Source of the DNA: Bacteroidaceae bacterium
GTDB taxonomy: Bacteria; Bacteroidota; Bacteroidia; Bacteroidales; Bacteroidaceae
Assembly (NCBI GenBank): GCA_902362375.1
Contig: CABIVS010000010.1
Span: forward strand, 135,329-199,328
DNA: 64,000 nucleotides
Reading direction: 5' to 3'
Shown here: one piece after another, positions 24,455-32,939 of the stretch
How the letters are laid out: each line of letters opens with the position of its first letter
How positions within the stretch are numbered: position 1 is the first letter of the stretch
Position numbers and translations under genes: made by a program
The notes under the pieces: generated by a model
Databases searched by the model: none
Told to the model about the DNA's origin: nothing
The model's input: the letters and a program-made list of their open reading frames with translations, nothing else

Positions 24455-25204
24455 TTACCATTTGAGCAGGTAGCCTTGGTTCCATTCCGCCACGATGCCG
24501 CCGATGATGTTCTTGCCCGACATCACGTTGGCCCAGCCTTCCGGGTCGAGGGAGAACCAGAGGTCGTTCCACGACAGCGTGCGCACCTGCCACGCCAAGA
24601 TGAAGAGGTCTGTGTTGATGGCCTCCAGTCTTGTGACCACCTCGTTGGCGATGTAGTAGCGTTCCGAAGAGTTCAGCAGGTTCACCTTGTGCTTCTCGTT
24701 TTTCCCGTCAGAGCCTGTGACGTTATAGCTGCCCGAAGTGACCAGCTGTTTCATGAACGGATAGAGGGCAGCCATCTGTGTGGCCGCGTCCGTCAGCTCA
24801 TCCGACACGATGGCGGCAATGGCCGTCCCTTTGAGGTTTCCGCCGACCGATTTTGTCAGCAGGCTGCAGTTCTTGGGGATTTCCGTTGTCACCAGTTCCC
24901 CTGCCCGTTTGATTTGGTACAGGTTCTGCATCGCTCCCTGCGCGTTCGACAGGTATTCCAGCATTTTGTCCTCGACGCTGTGGACACGGTCGAGGGCCAC
25001 CGTTACGGCGGCTTCTGCGGCTATGATACGCTCCTGGAGTTTCCTCCGCTTCTTGTGGATGCTTTTCAGTTCCGCTGTCTGTGCCACAACCGCTGCGGTC
25101 AGGGCCGGGTCAGTCTGTTGGGCGAAGACGGGAACGCCCCCTGCGCCCAATCCCAACAGGACGGCAAAAGCCGCCAGTCGCTTTTTGATGAAGATTGATT
25201 CCAT
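24455..25204 (-). CDS. Secreted coiled-coil protein, paralogue of the TraI-position protein
   Basis: A 249-residue protein with a signal peptide (hydrophobic residues 10-27, ending VFAQ) and a helical coiled-coil-like body. Its C-terminus (SLDPEGWANVMSGKN, then EWNQ) closely matches the end of the protein encoded at 41520-42260 (AIDPEGWANVVTMKN, then DWN). The two are therefore distant paralogues of a DUF4141-like periplasmic transfer family. It may form part of, or an alternative for, the periplasmic transfer apparatus. It sits between the zinc-ribbon and TOPRIM genes. Confidence 0.65.
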   Translation of the reverse strand: MESIFIKKRLAAFAVLLGLGAGGVPVFAQQTDPALTAAVVAQTAELKSIHKKRRKLQERIIAAEAAVTVALDRVHSVEDKMLEYLSNAQGAMQNLYQIKRAGELVTTEIPKNCSLLTKSVGGNLKGTAIAAIVSDELTDAATQMAALYPFMKQLVTSGSYNVTGSDGKNEKHKVNLLNSSERYYIANEVVTRLEAINTDLFILAWQVRTLSWNDLWFSLDPEGWANVMSGKNIIGGIVAEWNQGYLLKW

Positions 25205-25209
25205 ATTCC

Positions 25210-26394
25210 TTAGATTTTAAGACCGGCACTTCTGCGCCCGGCCAAGTTTTCCTCACGTTCCTCCTTATGTGGAGAGATAACCGGTGCCATCGGCTTGTTC
25301 AGCAGACAGTCATTCCAGTCCTTGAACGCCTTGGGCGGCAGCCATTGCCCCATCTTGTGACGGATGGAAAGGTGCTCGTTGACCTGTACGGTCAACGGAC
25401 GTTCAGGGTTCAGCTCAAAAGTCTTTCCTTTGGCTTCCACTGACAGGATATTGTCTCTCTTATTGATTTTCATCGGGATGCCTTCCAGCAACGCCATCAT
25501 GCGCAGCCCGTAGATGCGTCCGGCAAGGTCATTGTCGAAGCAGTCGTATGCACGCGCATCGGGAAACCGTTCCATCACACCGGTTATCTGTCTGTCCGAG
25601 AAGGTTCCTCCAAGCGACACAAGGGCAATGTCCGTTCCTAATTGTGCCCGGTTCACCTGATAGAAAGCCATCGCGTCAAATGCGGACTCGCAGAAGAACA
25701 CGCTTTTTACGATATAAGGATTGCCGCCGGACAGGTCGGCCACCCACGCCGATGAAGAGGAGTCCGTACCTGCCGCCTTTGACTTGTAACCGCCATATCC
25801 ACGTATCTCGTAGCCTTGCGGCACGTTGCTGTGGCCGTTGGTGTAAGGAAAGCCGATGTTGTAACCGTCAAACTTCCCGTTCTGTCGGTCACGTATCAGG
25901 GAAAGGAACGGGGCAAGTGCCTTGACCGTTCCGTCTGAAAGCCCCCGTTCGGAGAAAAGCCGTGGAATCCTTTCCGTGTCTATCGGTTTTACTTCGTACC
26001 GTGAGGCATCGAAAAACGCGGTGGCTTTGACCGACTTCACATATTCGCGGTCTTCCCGGTATTCGGGTTCGGGCATGTTGGCAAACCGTGCCATGACCTT
26101 GGCAATCTTCTGCCACTCGTCCTTGCCCGATACAGTGAAAGCGCTCAGGTTTTCCCGTATCAGCGTGACCACATCACCCTTTGAACCGTCCCGGCGGAAA
26201 AAGGTCTGTGCCGCCTTGTCGTTGGGATGGCTGACAATGATGGTGTCACGCCGGTTGCCGTTCTCCCCGAGCACCAGCTCTATGTAGCGTCCGACACCGG
26301 CCTTGCGGTCAAGCCGGTAGCCCAGCGCGTAGGCGATGTCATCGACACCCACCCGTGCTTTCAAGTCCTTGAAGTTTACCTTGTAGTCTGCCAT
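25210..26394 (-). CDS. TOPRIM-domain primase-like protein (TraP-type)
   Basis: A 394-residue protein. The N-terminal 100 residues resemble a DUF3991-like domain (VDDIAYALGYRLDRK). A TOPRIM fold follows, with VFFCESAFDAMAFY near 230-243 (catalytic-type Glu) and AYDCFDNDLAGR near 277-288 (DxD-like acidic pair). TOPRIM proteins on conjugative elements prime the transferred strand or process DNA ends. No CHC2 zinc motif is seen, so the ability to prime is uncertain. It lies between the ArdC-like gene and the secreted protein on the same strand. Confidence 0.75.
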   Translation of the reverse strand: MADYKVNFKDLKARVGVDDIAYALGYRLDRKAGVGRYIELVLGENGNRRDTIIVSHPNDKAAQTFFRRDGSKGDVVTLIRENLSAFTVSGKDEWQKIAKVMARFANMPEPEYREDREYVKSVKATAFFDASRYEVKPIDTERIPRLFSERGLSDGTVKALAPFLSLIRDRQNGKFDGYNIGFPYTNGHSNVPQGYEIRGYGGYKSKAAGTDSSSSAWVADLSGGNPYIVKSVFFCESAFDAMAFYQVNRAQLGTDIALVSLGGTFSDRQITGVMERFPDARAYDCFDNDLAGRIYGLRMMALLEGIPMKINKRDNILSVEAKGKTFELNPERPLTVQVNEHLSIRHKMGQWLPPKAFKDWNDCLLNKPMAPVISPHKEEREENLAGRRSAGLKI

Positions 26395-26406
26395 AAGCCG
26401 GTCGTT

Positions 26407-27756
26407 TTACATCATGCTGATTCCGGTACCCGTTTTCTGTGTCCGCTGCATCACCGCCAGTTCCGGTCCGTAGGTCTTGCGTGCCGTCATGTGCAGGAAC
26501 GCCGCCTTGTCCTTCATGTCCGTGAGCTGGAAATAGGTCTTGGCCGTCTCCTTGGAGACGTTTTTCAACCCCAACTCCACACCATCGTAGGAGGCGCGGA
26601 TGGCGTAGCCGCCCGAACGGGTCTTTACGATGGCCGCGTTCTTGAAGGGTACTTCCTCGTCCGGGCCTAACGGTACAAGAGGGTCGTTCTTGGCAAGGTA
26701 CGGCTGTTCGCCGAGTGCCAGCCGCTGCTTGTCAACGTGGTCAAGAATCAGGTCGGAAGCCTTGTTCACGTCCGCCATGACGGAGACGATGAACTTCGGT
26801 TCCTGTTTCAGCACGCCTATCCATGAATCCAGATACGCTGCCGAGTTGTCGGTTACTTTGGAGTCAAAGCCCATCGAGTGGCTGATCATCGCTGCGGTCA
26901 GCTCCGCCACCAGTTCCTCCTTCGCATACTTCGGGTCGCCGAACTTGCCGCCCATGTCCCGGTTGAGACGTTCCGCCGTCATGGTCGAGTGCGTCATCTC
27001 GTGCAGCATGGTGGAATAGAACTCCATGCCGCCACGGTAGGTGTCCTCCGGCGTGCCGCCGATGTTGAACTGCGCCTTCATGGGCAGCACAATGTGGTCT
27101 TTGGAGGGAGAGTAATAGGCCCCGTCCACACGCTTGTCCACCTGTATCGGGCAGAGCCAGGCTTGTGTCTCCACCATGCGATCGAGGGCGGAATGGGCGT
27201 ACATCCCGGCAGTGTCACGGAGTTCGGGCACCTTGAACTTGTCCTGTAGTTTCTGCATCCGTTCCGGTTGAATCTCAGCCAGATTGGTCTGCTGCACGTT
27301 GTACACGGGGAAGGCCTTGATGAAGGGTATCACCTCCATTCCTTTCTTTTCCTCCTTGCCCAACGCACGGTATTCTTCCGAGCTGATGCGTTTGCCGTAC
27401 TTGTCCTTCACCATCATGTCCCAATAGACCACGGGAAAGGCCTTTTCGCCTTTCAGTACGTGGGCTTTGAGGTTGTGCGCCTGCTTGAAGGTCAGATAGA
27501 CCGGCAGGCGGTAGCCCATGGCCGCCGTCTGCAACTGGAGGAAGAACGAGTTGGAGCCGGAGTAGTTCCGTCCGCTGACGTTCTGGGGCAGTCCGGCAAA
27601 GCCTGACGCGCCGCCGATCCATCCCTGCTTCCAGCCGGTGTCTTTCATCTGCCGCATCCGCTCGATCATCATCCCGGCAAATCGGTCGAGTGCCGCCTGT
27701 CCTGCGTTGCCGGATACGGACGTGGTATCAGTTCCAGATGCCATAGTCCTCGTCAT
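26407..27756 (-). CDS. ArdC-like antirestriction protein with zincin metallopeptidase domain
   Basis: About 449 residues from ATG 27756; ATG 27744 (MASGTDTTSV) is an alternative. The N-terminal half has the ArdC single-stranded-DNA-binding signature (GRNYSGSNSFFLQ and the following LTFKQAHNLKAHVLKGEK). The C-terminal half has the zinc metallopeptidase motif LHEMTHST near residues 252-259, with further acidic ligands downstream. ArdC proteins protect incoming single-stranded DNA from host restriction. This fits its place among transfer genes. The protein extends about 130 residues past the peptidase core. Confidence 0.8.
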   Translation of the reverse strand: MTRTMASGTDTTSVSGNAGQAALDRFAGMMIERMRQMKDTGWKQGWIGGASGFAGLPQNVSGRNYSGSNSFFLQLQTAAMGYRLPVYLTFKQAHNLKAHVLKGEKAFPVVYWDMMVKDKYGKRISSEEYRALGKEEKKGMEVIPFIKAFPVYNVQQTNLAEIQPERMQKLQDKFKVPELRDTAGMYAHSALDRMVETQAWLCPIQVDKRVDGAYYSPSKDHIVLPMKAQFNIGGTPEDTYRGGMEFYSTMLHEMTHSTMTAERLNRDMGGKFGDPKYAKEELVAELTAAMISHSMGFDSKVTDNSAAYLDSWIGVLKQEPKFIVSVMADVNKASDLILDHVDKQRLALGEQPYLAKNDPLVPLGPDEEVPFKNAAIVKTRSGGYAIRASYDGVELGLKNVSKETAKTYFQLTDMKDKAAFLHMTARKTYGPELAVMQRTQKTGTGISMM

Positions 27757-27955
27757 CCATCATCTGGCGGTCCATCTGCTCGATGTCCGTCTGTTCGACA
27801 TAAAACTCCGCCGACTCGTCGGACGGGTCTGTGCCGTGCGAGCGGCACCATTCCAGATACTCCCGTGCGTTGTCACCCTCCATGACAAAACGGAGGTGGC
27901 CAATCTTGCCTTCCTGAAGGAGCTGCACAAGCTCCTCATGTTTCATTGCTGACAT
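27728..27955 (-). CDS. Small acidic hypothetical protein
   Basis: A 75-residue acidic protein (MSAMKHEELVQLLQEGKIGH at its start) ending in a run of Asp and Met residues (EQMDRQMMDDEDYGIWN). It overlaps the ArdC-like gene by about 29 bases, so the two are probably co-expressed. Function unknown; strong acidity could indicate DNA mimicry or a chaperone role, which is only a guess. Confidence 0.55.
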   Translation of the reverse strand: MSAMKHEELVQLLQEGKIGHLRFVMEGDNAREYLEWCRSHGTDPSDESAEFYVEQTDIEQMDRQMMDDEDYGIWN

Positions 27956-27989
27956 AATATTGTTCTTGTTTATGGTTTGACGAATTGGT

Positions 27990-29264
27990 TTACATTTTCA
28001 TGGAGGCGGATTTCTCCACCTTGGCGGTATTCGCTGCGAGCAGCCCGGTGATTTCCGTGTTCAGGTACTTGGCGGCTATCTGCTCCCGTGTGGCGGTCTT
28101 CGCCTTGAAGAGGGAATAGCCGTCGTCGAAGGAGATTTCCTGCCTGGTGGTGCGCCCTTTCTCACCCATGTCCACCGATACCTTCCACTTGTTGTCGGCA
28201 CGGTCTTTGGCCACACGGACGCCATTCTGGTCAACGCCTTCGGGAAGACGGTATTTCTCGTAGGCTGATTTCAGGTGCAGGCGTTCGCCGAAGTTCCGCT
28301 CCACCAGCTTTTCAGGTGTCACCACCCGGTCAAAGTAGGCGTTCAGGTCCTGACGGGAAGCGACGGCGGACATCTTGGCCTCGCCGACCTGCGCGTAGAA
28401 CTTGTATTTGCCGAAGTCGGGACGCTGCTCGTCCTTCTCCTTGTACACGTTGAACTTCTCCACGGTGATGCTGCCTTCCGGCCCGGCAATCGACTTGGGC
28501 ATCCTGAACGCCTCTTCCGGCACTTTCGGCATCAGCTTGGTCGGGTAATAACGCTCCATCAGCTGCGGTACCGTCAGCTCCTTCTTCTGGTAGGCGGCGA
28601 GGTCGGCGGCATCCATCCGCTGCGGTTTCAGCTGCTGCCCGTCCATCTTGGCGGTGAAGTACCATTCCTCCGGGTTGGTCTTGCTCTGGTAGGCATGGCC
28701 GTGGGTCACTTTCTCTCCGTTGGCTGTCACCATCTGCGGCTCGCGCGGCTTACGCTCCTGTTTCTCTTTGGCTTCTTCACCGTCCTTGGTCTTCACGGCG
28801 GTCCCGGTTTTCTCTTCCTTGGCAGGTTTCTCCCCGGCTGCGTTCTTCACTGTCCGGACAGGCTCTTCCTGCGCGGCCTGTTCCTTTTTCTTCTTTGCCA
28901 TATCTGAATGATTTGATTGGGTTTGTTCCTTTTTCACGCCCTCCTTCGCCATCTTCGTCAGCTTGGGGTCTTCCACCTTGTCGCAAATGGCGACCCTCGT
29001 CCCTGCGCGTATGAGTTTGGGCAGGTAGGTGTCGAGCTTGTTGTATGGGAACATGGTCATCTTCATGGGTTCCTTCTCGCCGGGAATAATCCTGTCGGTG
29101 AGGGTTATAGCAAGTATGGCGGCGGCCTTCACCGCGTCCTGCCGGTATATCTCATAGAAGTCGCCCGTCCTGAAAAGGAGCATCGCGTCGGGATGCTTCT
29201 TCTTCATGTCATCGAACTGCCTGACGAGTCCGGTGTTTTCATCCGTCTCTTTCTTCTTTGCCAT
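27990..29264 (-). CDS. MutS-domain-I / DUF3945 fusion protein
   Basis: A 424-residue protein. Residues 10-105 look like the N-terminal mismatch-binding domain of Mut[19 protein letters not shown] with the Phe-Tyr-Glu motif, then ILAITLTDR, then [16 protein letters not shown] Lys/Glu-rich linker spans about 105-180. The C-terminal half carries repeated DUF3945-type segments ([18 protein letters not shown]). No MutS ATPase is present, so it cannot act as a normal MutS. It may recognise mispaired or bulged DNA during transfer. It ends upstream of the 75-residue gene and follows the DUF4099 gene by 5 bases. Confidence 0.75.
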   Translation of the reverse strand: MAKKKETDENTGLVRQFDDMKKKHPDAMLLFRTGDFYEIYRQDAVKAAAILAITLTDRIIPGEKEPMKMTMFPYNKLDTYLPKLIRAGTRVAICDKVEDPKLTKMAKEGVKKEQTQSNHSDMAKKKKEQAAQEEPVRTVKNAAGEKPAKEEKTGTAVKTKDGEEAKEKQERKPREPQMVTANGEKVTHGHAYQSKTNPEEWYFTAKMDGQQLKPQRMDAADLAAYQKKELTVPQLMERYYPTKLMPKVPEEAFRMPKSIAGPEGSITVEKFNVYKEKDEQRPDFGKYKFYAQVGEAKMSAVASRQDLNAYFDRVVTPEKLVERNFGERLHLKSAYEKYRLPEGVDQNGVRVAKDRADNKWKVSVDMGEKGRTTRQEISFDDGYSLFKAKTATREQIAAKYLNTEITGLLAANTAKVEKSASMKM

Positions 29265-29269
29265 AGCTG

Positions 29270-30055
29270 TCAGCGTTTAAGACCGTTACCGATATTCTCT
29301 TCACGCAATGGTTTGAGCGTCAGGGCACGCTCCTTGGATTGTGCGTCCACCACCTGCTGGTACTCCCAGCGGTTCTTGTCGGTCATCACGAGGCCGAGGT
29401 ATTCGGGGTGCAGGTCGTCGTAGCGGAGCTTCTGCTGCCTTTCCCATTCCTTCATGTCGCCCTTGATGAGCTTGAACCCCTGTGGCTCTTTGAGATCGAT
29501 GCCCACGGAGACCTTCTCGCCGCCCACGTTCAGCTCCACGGGCTTGCCGTCCCGTACCTGCTGCTTCTGCTGCGTGCCCAGTTCGATGTCGTTTACCTTC
29601 TCCATGTCTTTGAGTTTCCGTTCCATTTCGATGTCCGTCACCCTGCGGTGGATGACCGATTTCGTTTCCGGGTCGAGCTGTAGGTACTGCTGTGTTTTCT
29701 CGCCGTTCACCTCCACGGCTTTTTGAAGTACCTCGCCTTTGGCCAGCCGTTCGGCTTCCTGGGGTGTCAGTCGGAGTACCTTGTTCCGTTCCGTTTCGAG
29801 TTCCGCCCGTACCGGGTAGGCTAAGAGGGCGGGATTGCCGTCCTTGTCGGCGGTCATCTGTAGTTTGAGCGGCAACGTGATCACGTCACCGTTTCGGGCA
29901 CTTATCGACACCTGCATCAGCGGTGTGACCTCTCCGGATACCAGCCTTTCCTTTACCTCTTGGGGCAGATTGTCGGCCTTTTCACGGTCGATGCCCAACA
30001 GTGCCAGTTTCTCGTATGGCAGCTGTTCGGATTGATTTCTGTTGTGTAATTCCAT
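29270..30055 (-). CDS. DUF4099/DUF3945-type protein
   Basis: A 261-residue charged protein. The N-terminal half ([18 protein letters not shown], then a LVSGEVTPL segment) resembles DUF4099, and the C-terminal half ([19 protein letters not shown]) resembles DUF3945, both known only from Bacteroidetes mobile elements. It is the first gene of the reverse-strand operon 30055-23323 and lies just downstream of a -7 box at 30105-30112. Its function is unknown. The DUF3945-type segment is shared with the MutS-like fusion next door. Confidence 0.7.
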   Translation of the reverse strand: MELHNRNQSEQLPYEKLALLGIDREKADNLPQEVKERLVSGEVTPLMQVSISARNGDVITLPLKLQMTADKDGNPALLAYPVRAELETERNKVLRLTPQEAERLAKGEVLQKAVEVNGEKTQQYLQLDPETKSVIHRRVTDIEMERKLKDMEKVNDIELGTQQKQQVRDGKPVELNVGGEKVSVGIDLKEPQGFKLIKGDMKEWERQQKLRYDDLHPEYLGLVMTDKNRWEYQQVVDAQSKERALTLKPLREENIGNGLKR

Positions 30056-30073
30056 TTGACTGTTGTTGAGCTG

Positions 30074-30112
30074 TTAATTTTGCGGCCGTGGCCGTTGGAT
30101 GCCACAAAATTA
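30074..30112. promoter_or_regulatory. Divergent promoter region with inverted TAATTTTG boxes
   Basis: TAATTTTG at 30074-30081 (forward) and its exact complement CAAAATTA at 30105-30112 (TAATTTTG on the reverse strand) form an inverted repeat around a GC-rich centre. The reverse box is well placed for the DUF4099 operon. The forward box could serve the glucosaminidase gene at 30138, though its -33 spacing is poor. The TraA promoter at 48120-48127 uses the same TAATTTTG box. Confidence 0.5.
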
Positions 30113-30137
30113 TTTGCTGTAACCCCCTGAAAAAGAA

Positions 30138-30776
30138 ATGCGCAACACTATTCTGACAATGTTCACCGCGATGCTGCTGCCTATAGCGGCATCCGCACAG
30201 TTCTACACGATTACCAAAGAGACGGAAGTCCAGCTGCCTCCGGTTATGAATAGTACCATAAGTGCTGATAATAAGGGAGAAACATCAGTTAACTGCACTG
30301 AAACTATAGGGAAAGACACGGTGACTGTTCCAAAGGACGGCCAAGCTGTCAATGCTCCCAAAGCCCGAAAAGGTGACAAAAGGATGTCCCTGAAAGTGAC
30401 AACGGGAAAGTCGGAAAAAGTAAATCCGGCGACACCGGATGCAGGACTTCCCGAACTGACAATTCCTAATCTCTATAAAGAAATAGTAAACAACGGCATC
30501 CGCCATCCGAAAATAGTATTGGCACAGGCCATTTTAGAAACGGGGTGGTTCCGTTCAAAAGTCTGTCGCAACCGGAACAATCTTTTTGGCTTGACCAATC
30601 CACTGACAGGACAATACTTCGAGTTTGGGCATTGGACGGAAAGTGTACGTGCTTATTATACGAAGGTACAGTACCGGTATAAAGGTGGCAACTACCTCGT
30701 GTGGTTAAGGGATATTGGCTATGCGGAAGACCCCAATTATATTCGTGAAGTAATACGGGTACTGAAAACATTATAG
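30138..30776 (+). CDS. Glucosaminidase-family peptidoglycan hydrolase
   Basis: A 212-residue exported protein. A signal peptide occupies residues 1-20 (ends ASAQ). A low-complexity linker spans about 25-110. The C-terminal 100 residues form a glucosaminidase domain (HPKIVLAQAILETGWFRS with the catalytic-type Glu, then NNLFGLTN). Such enzymes cut the glycan backbone, opening the wall for the mating channel. It is the only forward-strand gene among the tra genes here. No terminator was recognised in the 135 bases before the next gene. Confidence 0.8.
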   Translation: MRNTILTMFTAMLLPIAASAQFYTITKETEVQLPPVMNSTISADNKGETSVNCTETIGKDTVTVPKDGQAVNAPKARKGDKRMSLKVTTGKSEKVNPATPDAGLPELTIPNLYKEIVNNGIRHPKIVLAQAILETGWFRSKVCRNRNNLFGLTNPLTGQYFEFGHWTESVRAYYTKVQYRYKGGNYLVWLRDIGYAEDPNYIREVIRVLKTL

Positions 30777-30873
30777 CATTTTCAGAATAATATCTTTTTC
30801 AATTGATTTTGCAGTACTTAAGAATGTGATATAAGTCAAATACAAGTTATAGTTGTATTTTTTACGAATTTCA

Positions 30874-30904
30874 TTTGTAATATAAAACTTTTATCGTATA
30901 TTTG
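30874..30904 (+). promoter_or_regulatory. Promoter of the AT-rich three-gene insert
   Basis: TTTG (30874-30877) and TATATTTG (30897-30904), spaced by 19 bases, match the Bacteroides promoter consensus. The G of the -7 box is only 8 bases before the ATG at 30912, so the transcript would have almost no leader. Confidence 0.7.
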
Positions 30905-30911
30905 CAGGCAA

Positions 30912-31655
30912 ATGGATTTACTTTCAAACATACAAGTCACAAAGTCAATCTTATCAGAAGAAAAGGCTGGAACGTTCATGACCTCTTTAGATGTAATCCA
31001 AAAGGTTATGAATGTACCAATGTGCGCATTAGCCTCATTGCTAAGGGCGAATGGGTATGATAATATTGATGATACGTCAAGCCTTTGTATAGATGAAAAA
31101 AGGCTTGAGATTTTCGCAGAAGCCTATGTGCGAAAAATCCGAAGTTATTTTATTAGTTCTCTTCGCAACGTTAGCAAACTTCCCCCAAAAGAACTAAGTA
31201 GTTTCAAGCAGTTTATTGAACTCTTTAAAAACAAGAATTTACAAAGAGAGCCTTCGAAATGGTCAGACATTGATGTCGAACATTTGATAGAAGTCTTTAA
31301 GGAAAAAGTAAAAAATGAAACACCTTCCAAACTATCCGCATATATTACTCGATTGACGGATTTGTTTGAAAAAATAACAGTAGATAAAAAAGAATTAGCT
31401 TTCCATCCTTTAGGTTTCGCAATTAGACCTACTTATGAGGTTTATTCTGCTAATGAAAAATTCCGACTGGAAAACCAAGTATTAGATGCTGTTATTCAAA
31501 GCTATTATTACATAGCGAAATCAACCTATGTTAAACAAGGATGGCACATAAATTTCCTTATAAGAAATATCTATGTAGCCGCAAGGTATCATATATTCTC
31601 TTCTGACTCTGACGATGATTTTAATAGTAAAAAGAAAATTGCATCCTATAATTAA
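30912..31655 (+). CDS. Unknown AT-rich cargo protein
   Basis: A 247-residue, lysine-rich, mostly helical protein with no recognised domain, signal or membrane segment. The ATG at 30912 lies 8 bases after the -7 box, implying a leaderless message. The next in-frame ATG at 30978 would give a 225-residue form and a normal leader. It heads a compact forward unit with a 60-residue protein and an XRE regulator, in DNA much more AT-rich than the tra genes on either side. This suggests a recently acquired insert, possibly an effector with its regulator. Confidence 0.6.
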   Translation: MDLLSNIQVTKSILSEEKAGTFMTSLDVIQKVMNVPMCALASLLRANGYDNIDDTSSLCIDEKRLEIFAEAYVRKIRSYFISSLRNVSKLPPKELSSFKQFIELFKNKNLQREPSKWSDIDVEHLIEVFKEKVKNETPSKLSAYITRLTDLFEKITVDKKELAFHPLGFAIRPTYEVYSANEKFRLENQVLDAVIQSYYYIAKSTYVKQGWHINFLIRNIYVAARYHIFSSDSDDDFNSKKKIASYN

Positions 31656-31678
31656 TTTTACTATTCAAATTATTTTTT

Positions 31679-31861
31679 ATGAACAAAGAAGGTATTTTAA
31701 AAGAAATAAAAAACAGTAACCTCACGGAAGAGTGTAAAACAGAAGTCATTCAGATTATTGAACAATATGACAAAAATAGAGCTGAAGAAATTTTGCCTCT
31801 ATTGTTCAAACTAATCGAAATTGCACCTACGCTTATAAAGCTGTTCTGTGGCCATTTATAA
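31679..31861 (+). CDS. Small helical protein (60 aa)
   Basis: A 60-residue protein (MNKEGILKEIKNSNLTEECK) with a hydrophobic amphipathic C-terminal helix (LLFKLIEIAPTLIKLFCGHL). It sits 23 bases after the unknown gene and 12 bases before the XRE gene. Size and position are compatible with a small toxin, antitoxin or membrane-active peptide, but nothing in the sequence decides among these. Confidence 0.5.
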   Translation: MNKEGILKEIKNSNLTEECKTEVIQIIEQYDKNRAEEILPLLFKLIEIAPTLIKLFCGHL

Positions 31862-31873
31862 ACAACAAAGATT

Positions 31874-32158
31874 ATGGATATAGGAAATGCCATAAAATTA
31901 CTTAGAAAGAGAAAAGATATTTCCCAAAAAGAATTGTCTAATCTGTGCGGAATTTCAGCAAATGCATTGTGTAGCATAGAATCCGGAGGTACGTTTCCTT
32001 CTAAAAGCACCATTGCTAAAATATGCAACGCGCTGAAAATTCCAGAGTCTTATCTTTTATTATTCAGCATTTCAGAAGAGGATATTCCTGAAAATAAAAG
32101 GATTTTGTATAAAACACTATGCGAATCAATAAAGGAGGACCTTATCCAGAATCTTTGA
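31874..32158 (+). CDS. XRE-family transcriptional regulator
   Basis: A 94-residue protein with a typical Cro/XRE helix-turn-helix at residues 5-60 (RKRKDISQKELSNLCGIS; TFPSKSTIAKICNALKIP) and a short C-terminal tail. It is the last gene of the AT-rich unit and probably represses the promoter at 30874-30904 or controls neighbouring transfer genes. It converges on traX across a strong hairpin. Confidence 0.85.
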   Translation: MDIGNAIKLLRKRKDISQKELSNLCGISANALCSIESGGTFPSKSTIAKICNALKIPESYLLLFSISEEDIPENKRILYKTLCESIKEDLIQNL

Positions 32159-32177
32159 TATGATGATTCTCACAATT

Positions 32178-32235
32178 TTGGTGGTAGAAGAGAACATACA
32201 TTTAATTTGTATGTACATTACCTCTCTACCACCAA
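32178..32235. terminator. Bidirectional hairpin between XRE gene and traX
   Basis: TTGGTGGTAGA (32178-32188) pairs with TCTACCACCAA (32225-32235). An inner stem ACATACA (32194-32200) pairs with TGTATGT (32208-32214). The right arm is made of the last codons and stop of traX, so the left arm is an inverted copy of the traX end. This may be a trace of the insertion of the AT-rich unit. Confidence 0.65.
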
Positions 32236-32933
32236 TTCGCGAGACCAAAGATAACCATAAGATGCGCCGGATAAAAAGAATAGAACCCATACTTTGCTGT
32301 ATTACCATGTATGAATCCTCTTGTTCCATCATATAAGCAGAGTACCATACACGCAAGCAATGCCCCAGCTATCCCGTAGTGCATTATGAGCGGAAAAGCA
32401 CAGAACAACTGCGTCATTCTACCAAAGGGAGAAGCATACTTGTAACTACATCCCAACAAGTAAAAGATGACTATCATCAATATGCCTCTCCATTCGTAAT
32501 CCACACCTAACCATGCGGCCAGCCACGCTATCATTAGGATTACACAACAGCAAAATACGCGGTACTCATGTAGTTTCTCAAAAGCGGCTAAAGCTGTTAT
32601 TCCCAAAGCCAAAGTGAACATCACGTTATGCGTACCGTCCGCTCCATCCAGCAGATACCACGGCACTTCACTGATTACGGCGAAAAGCAGGAGCTGCAAA
32701 AAATATCTTCTTCGGTTTCGGGTGTGCCGGAAGCCCTCCGCAATCAAGAAAGCGAACACCGGAAAAGCGATACGTCCGATGCAACGCATCGTTTCATAAA
32801 GCAATGTGCCATCTTCCAGCAGGTAATAAGCCGAGTGGTCAACCACCATTGAAAGAACAGCAATGACCTTCAATGCGCTGCCACTCAGTTTCGGCAGGGC
32901 AGAGAATCCATGTAATGTACCTGACACATCCAT
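32226..32933 (-). CDS. traX: TraX-family membrane protein
   Basis: A 235-residue polytopic membrane protein with about seven to eight hydrophobic helices and the TraX-family opening (KLSGSALKVIAVLSMVVDHS, then RIAFPVFAFLIAEGF). In F-like plasmids TraX N-acetylates pilin. Homologues occur in many mobile elements lacking an F pilus, so the substrate here is uncertain. It follows the coupling-protein gene by 6 bases and is last in the reverse-strand transfer operon. Its final codons form one arm of a terminator hairpin. Confidence 0.8.
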   Translation of the reverse strand: MDVSGTLHGFSALPKLSGSALKVIAVLSMVVDHSAYYLLEDGTLLYETMRCIGRIAFPVFAFLIAEGFRHTRNRRRYFLQLLLFAVISEVPWYLLDGADGTHNVMFTLALGITALAAFEKLHEYRVFCCCVILMIAWLAAWLGVDYEWRGILMIVIFYLLGCSYKYASPFGRMTQLFCAFPLIMHYGIAGALLACMVLCLYDGTRGFIHGNTAKYGFYSFYPAHLMVIFGLANWW

Positions 32934-32939
32934 AAGCTA

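Noticed and set aside
24434..25198. 254-residue forward frame
   Set aside because: It is antisense to the exported TraI-like paralogue, which has a signal peptide and a conserved C-terminus.
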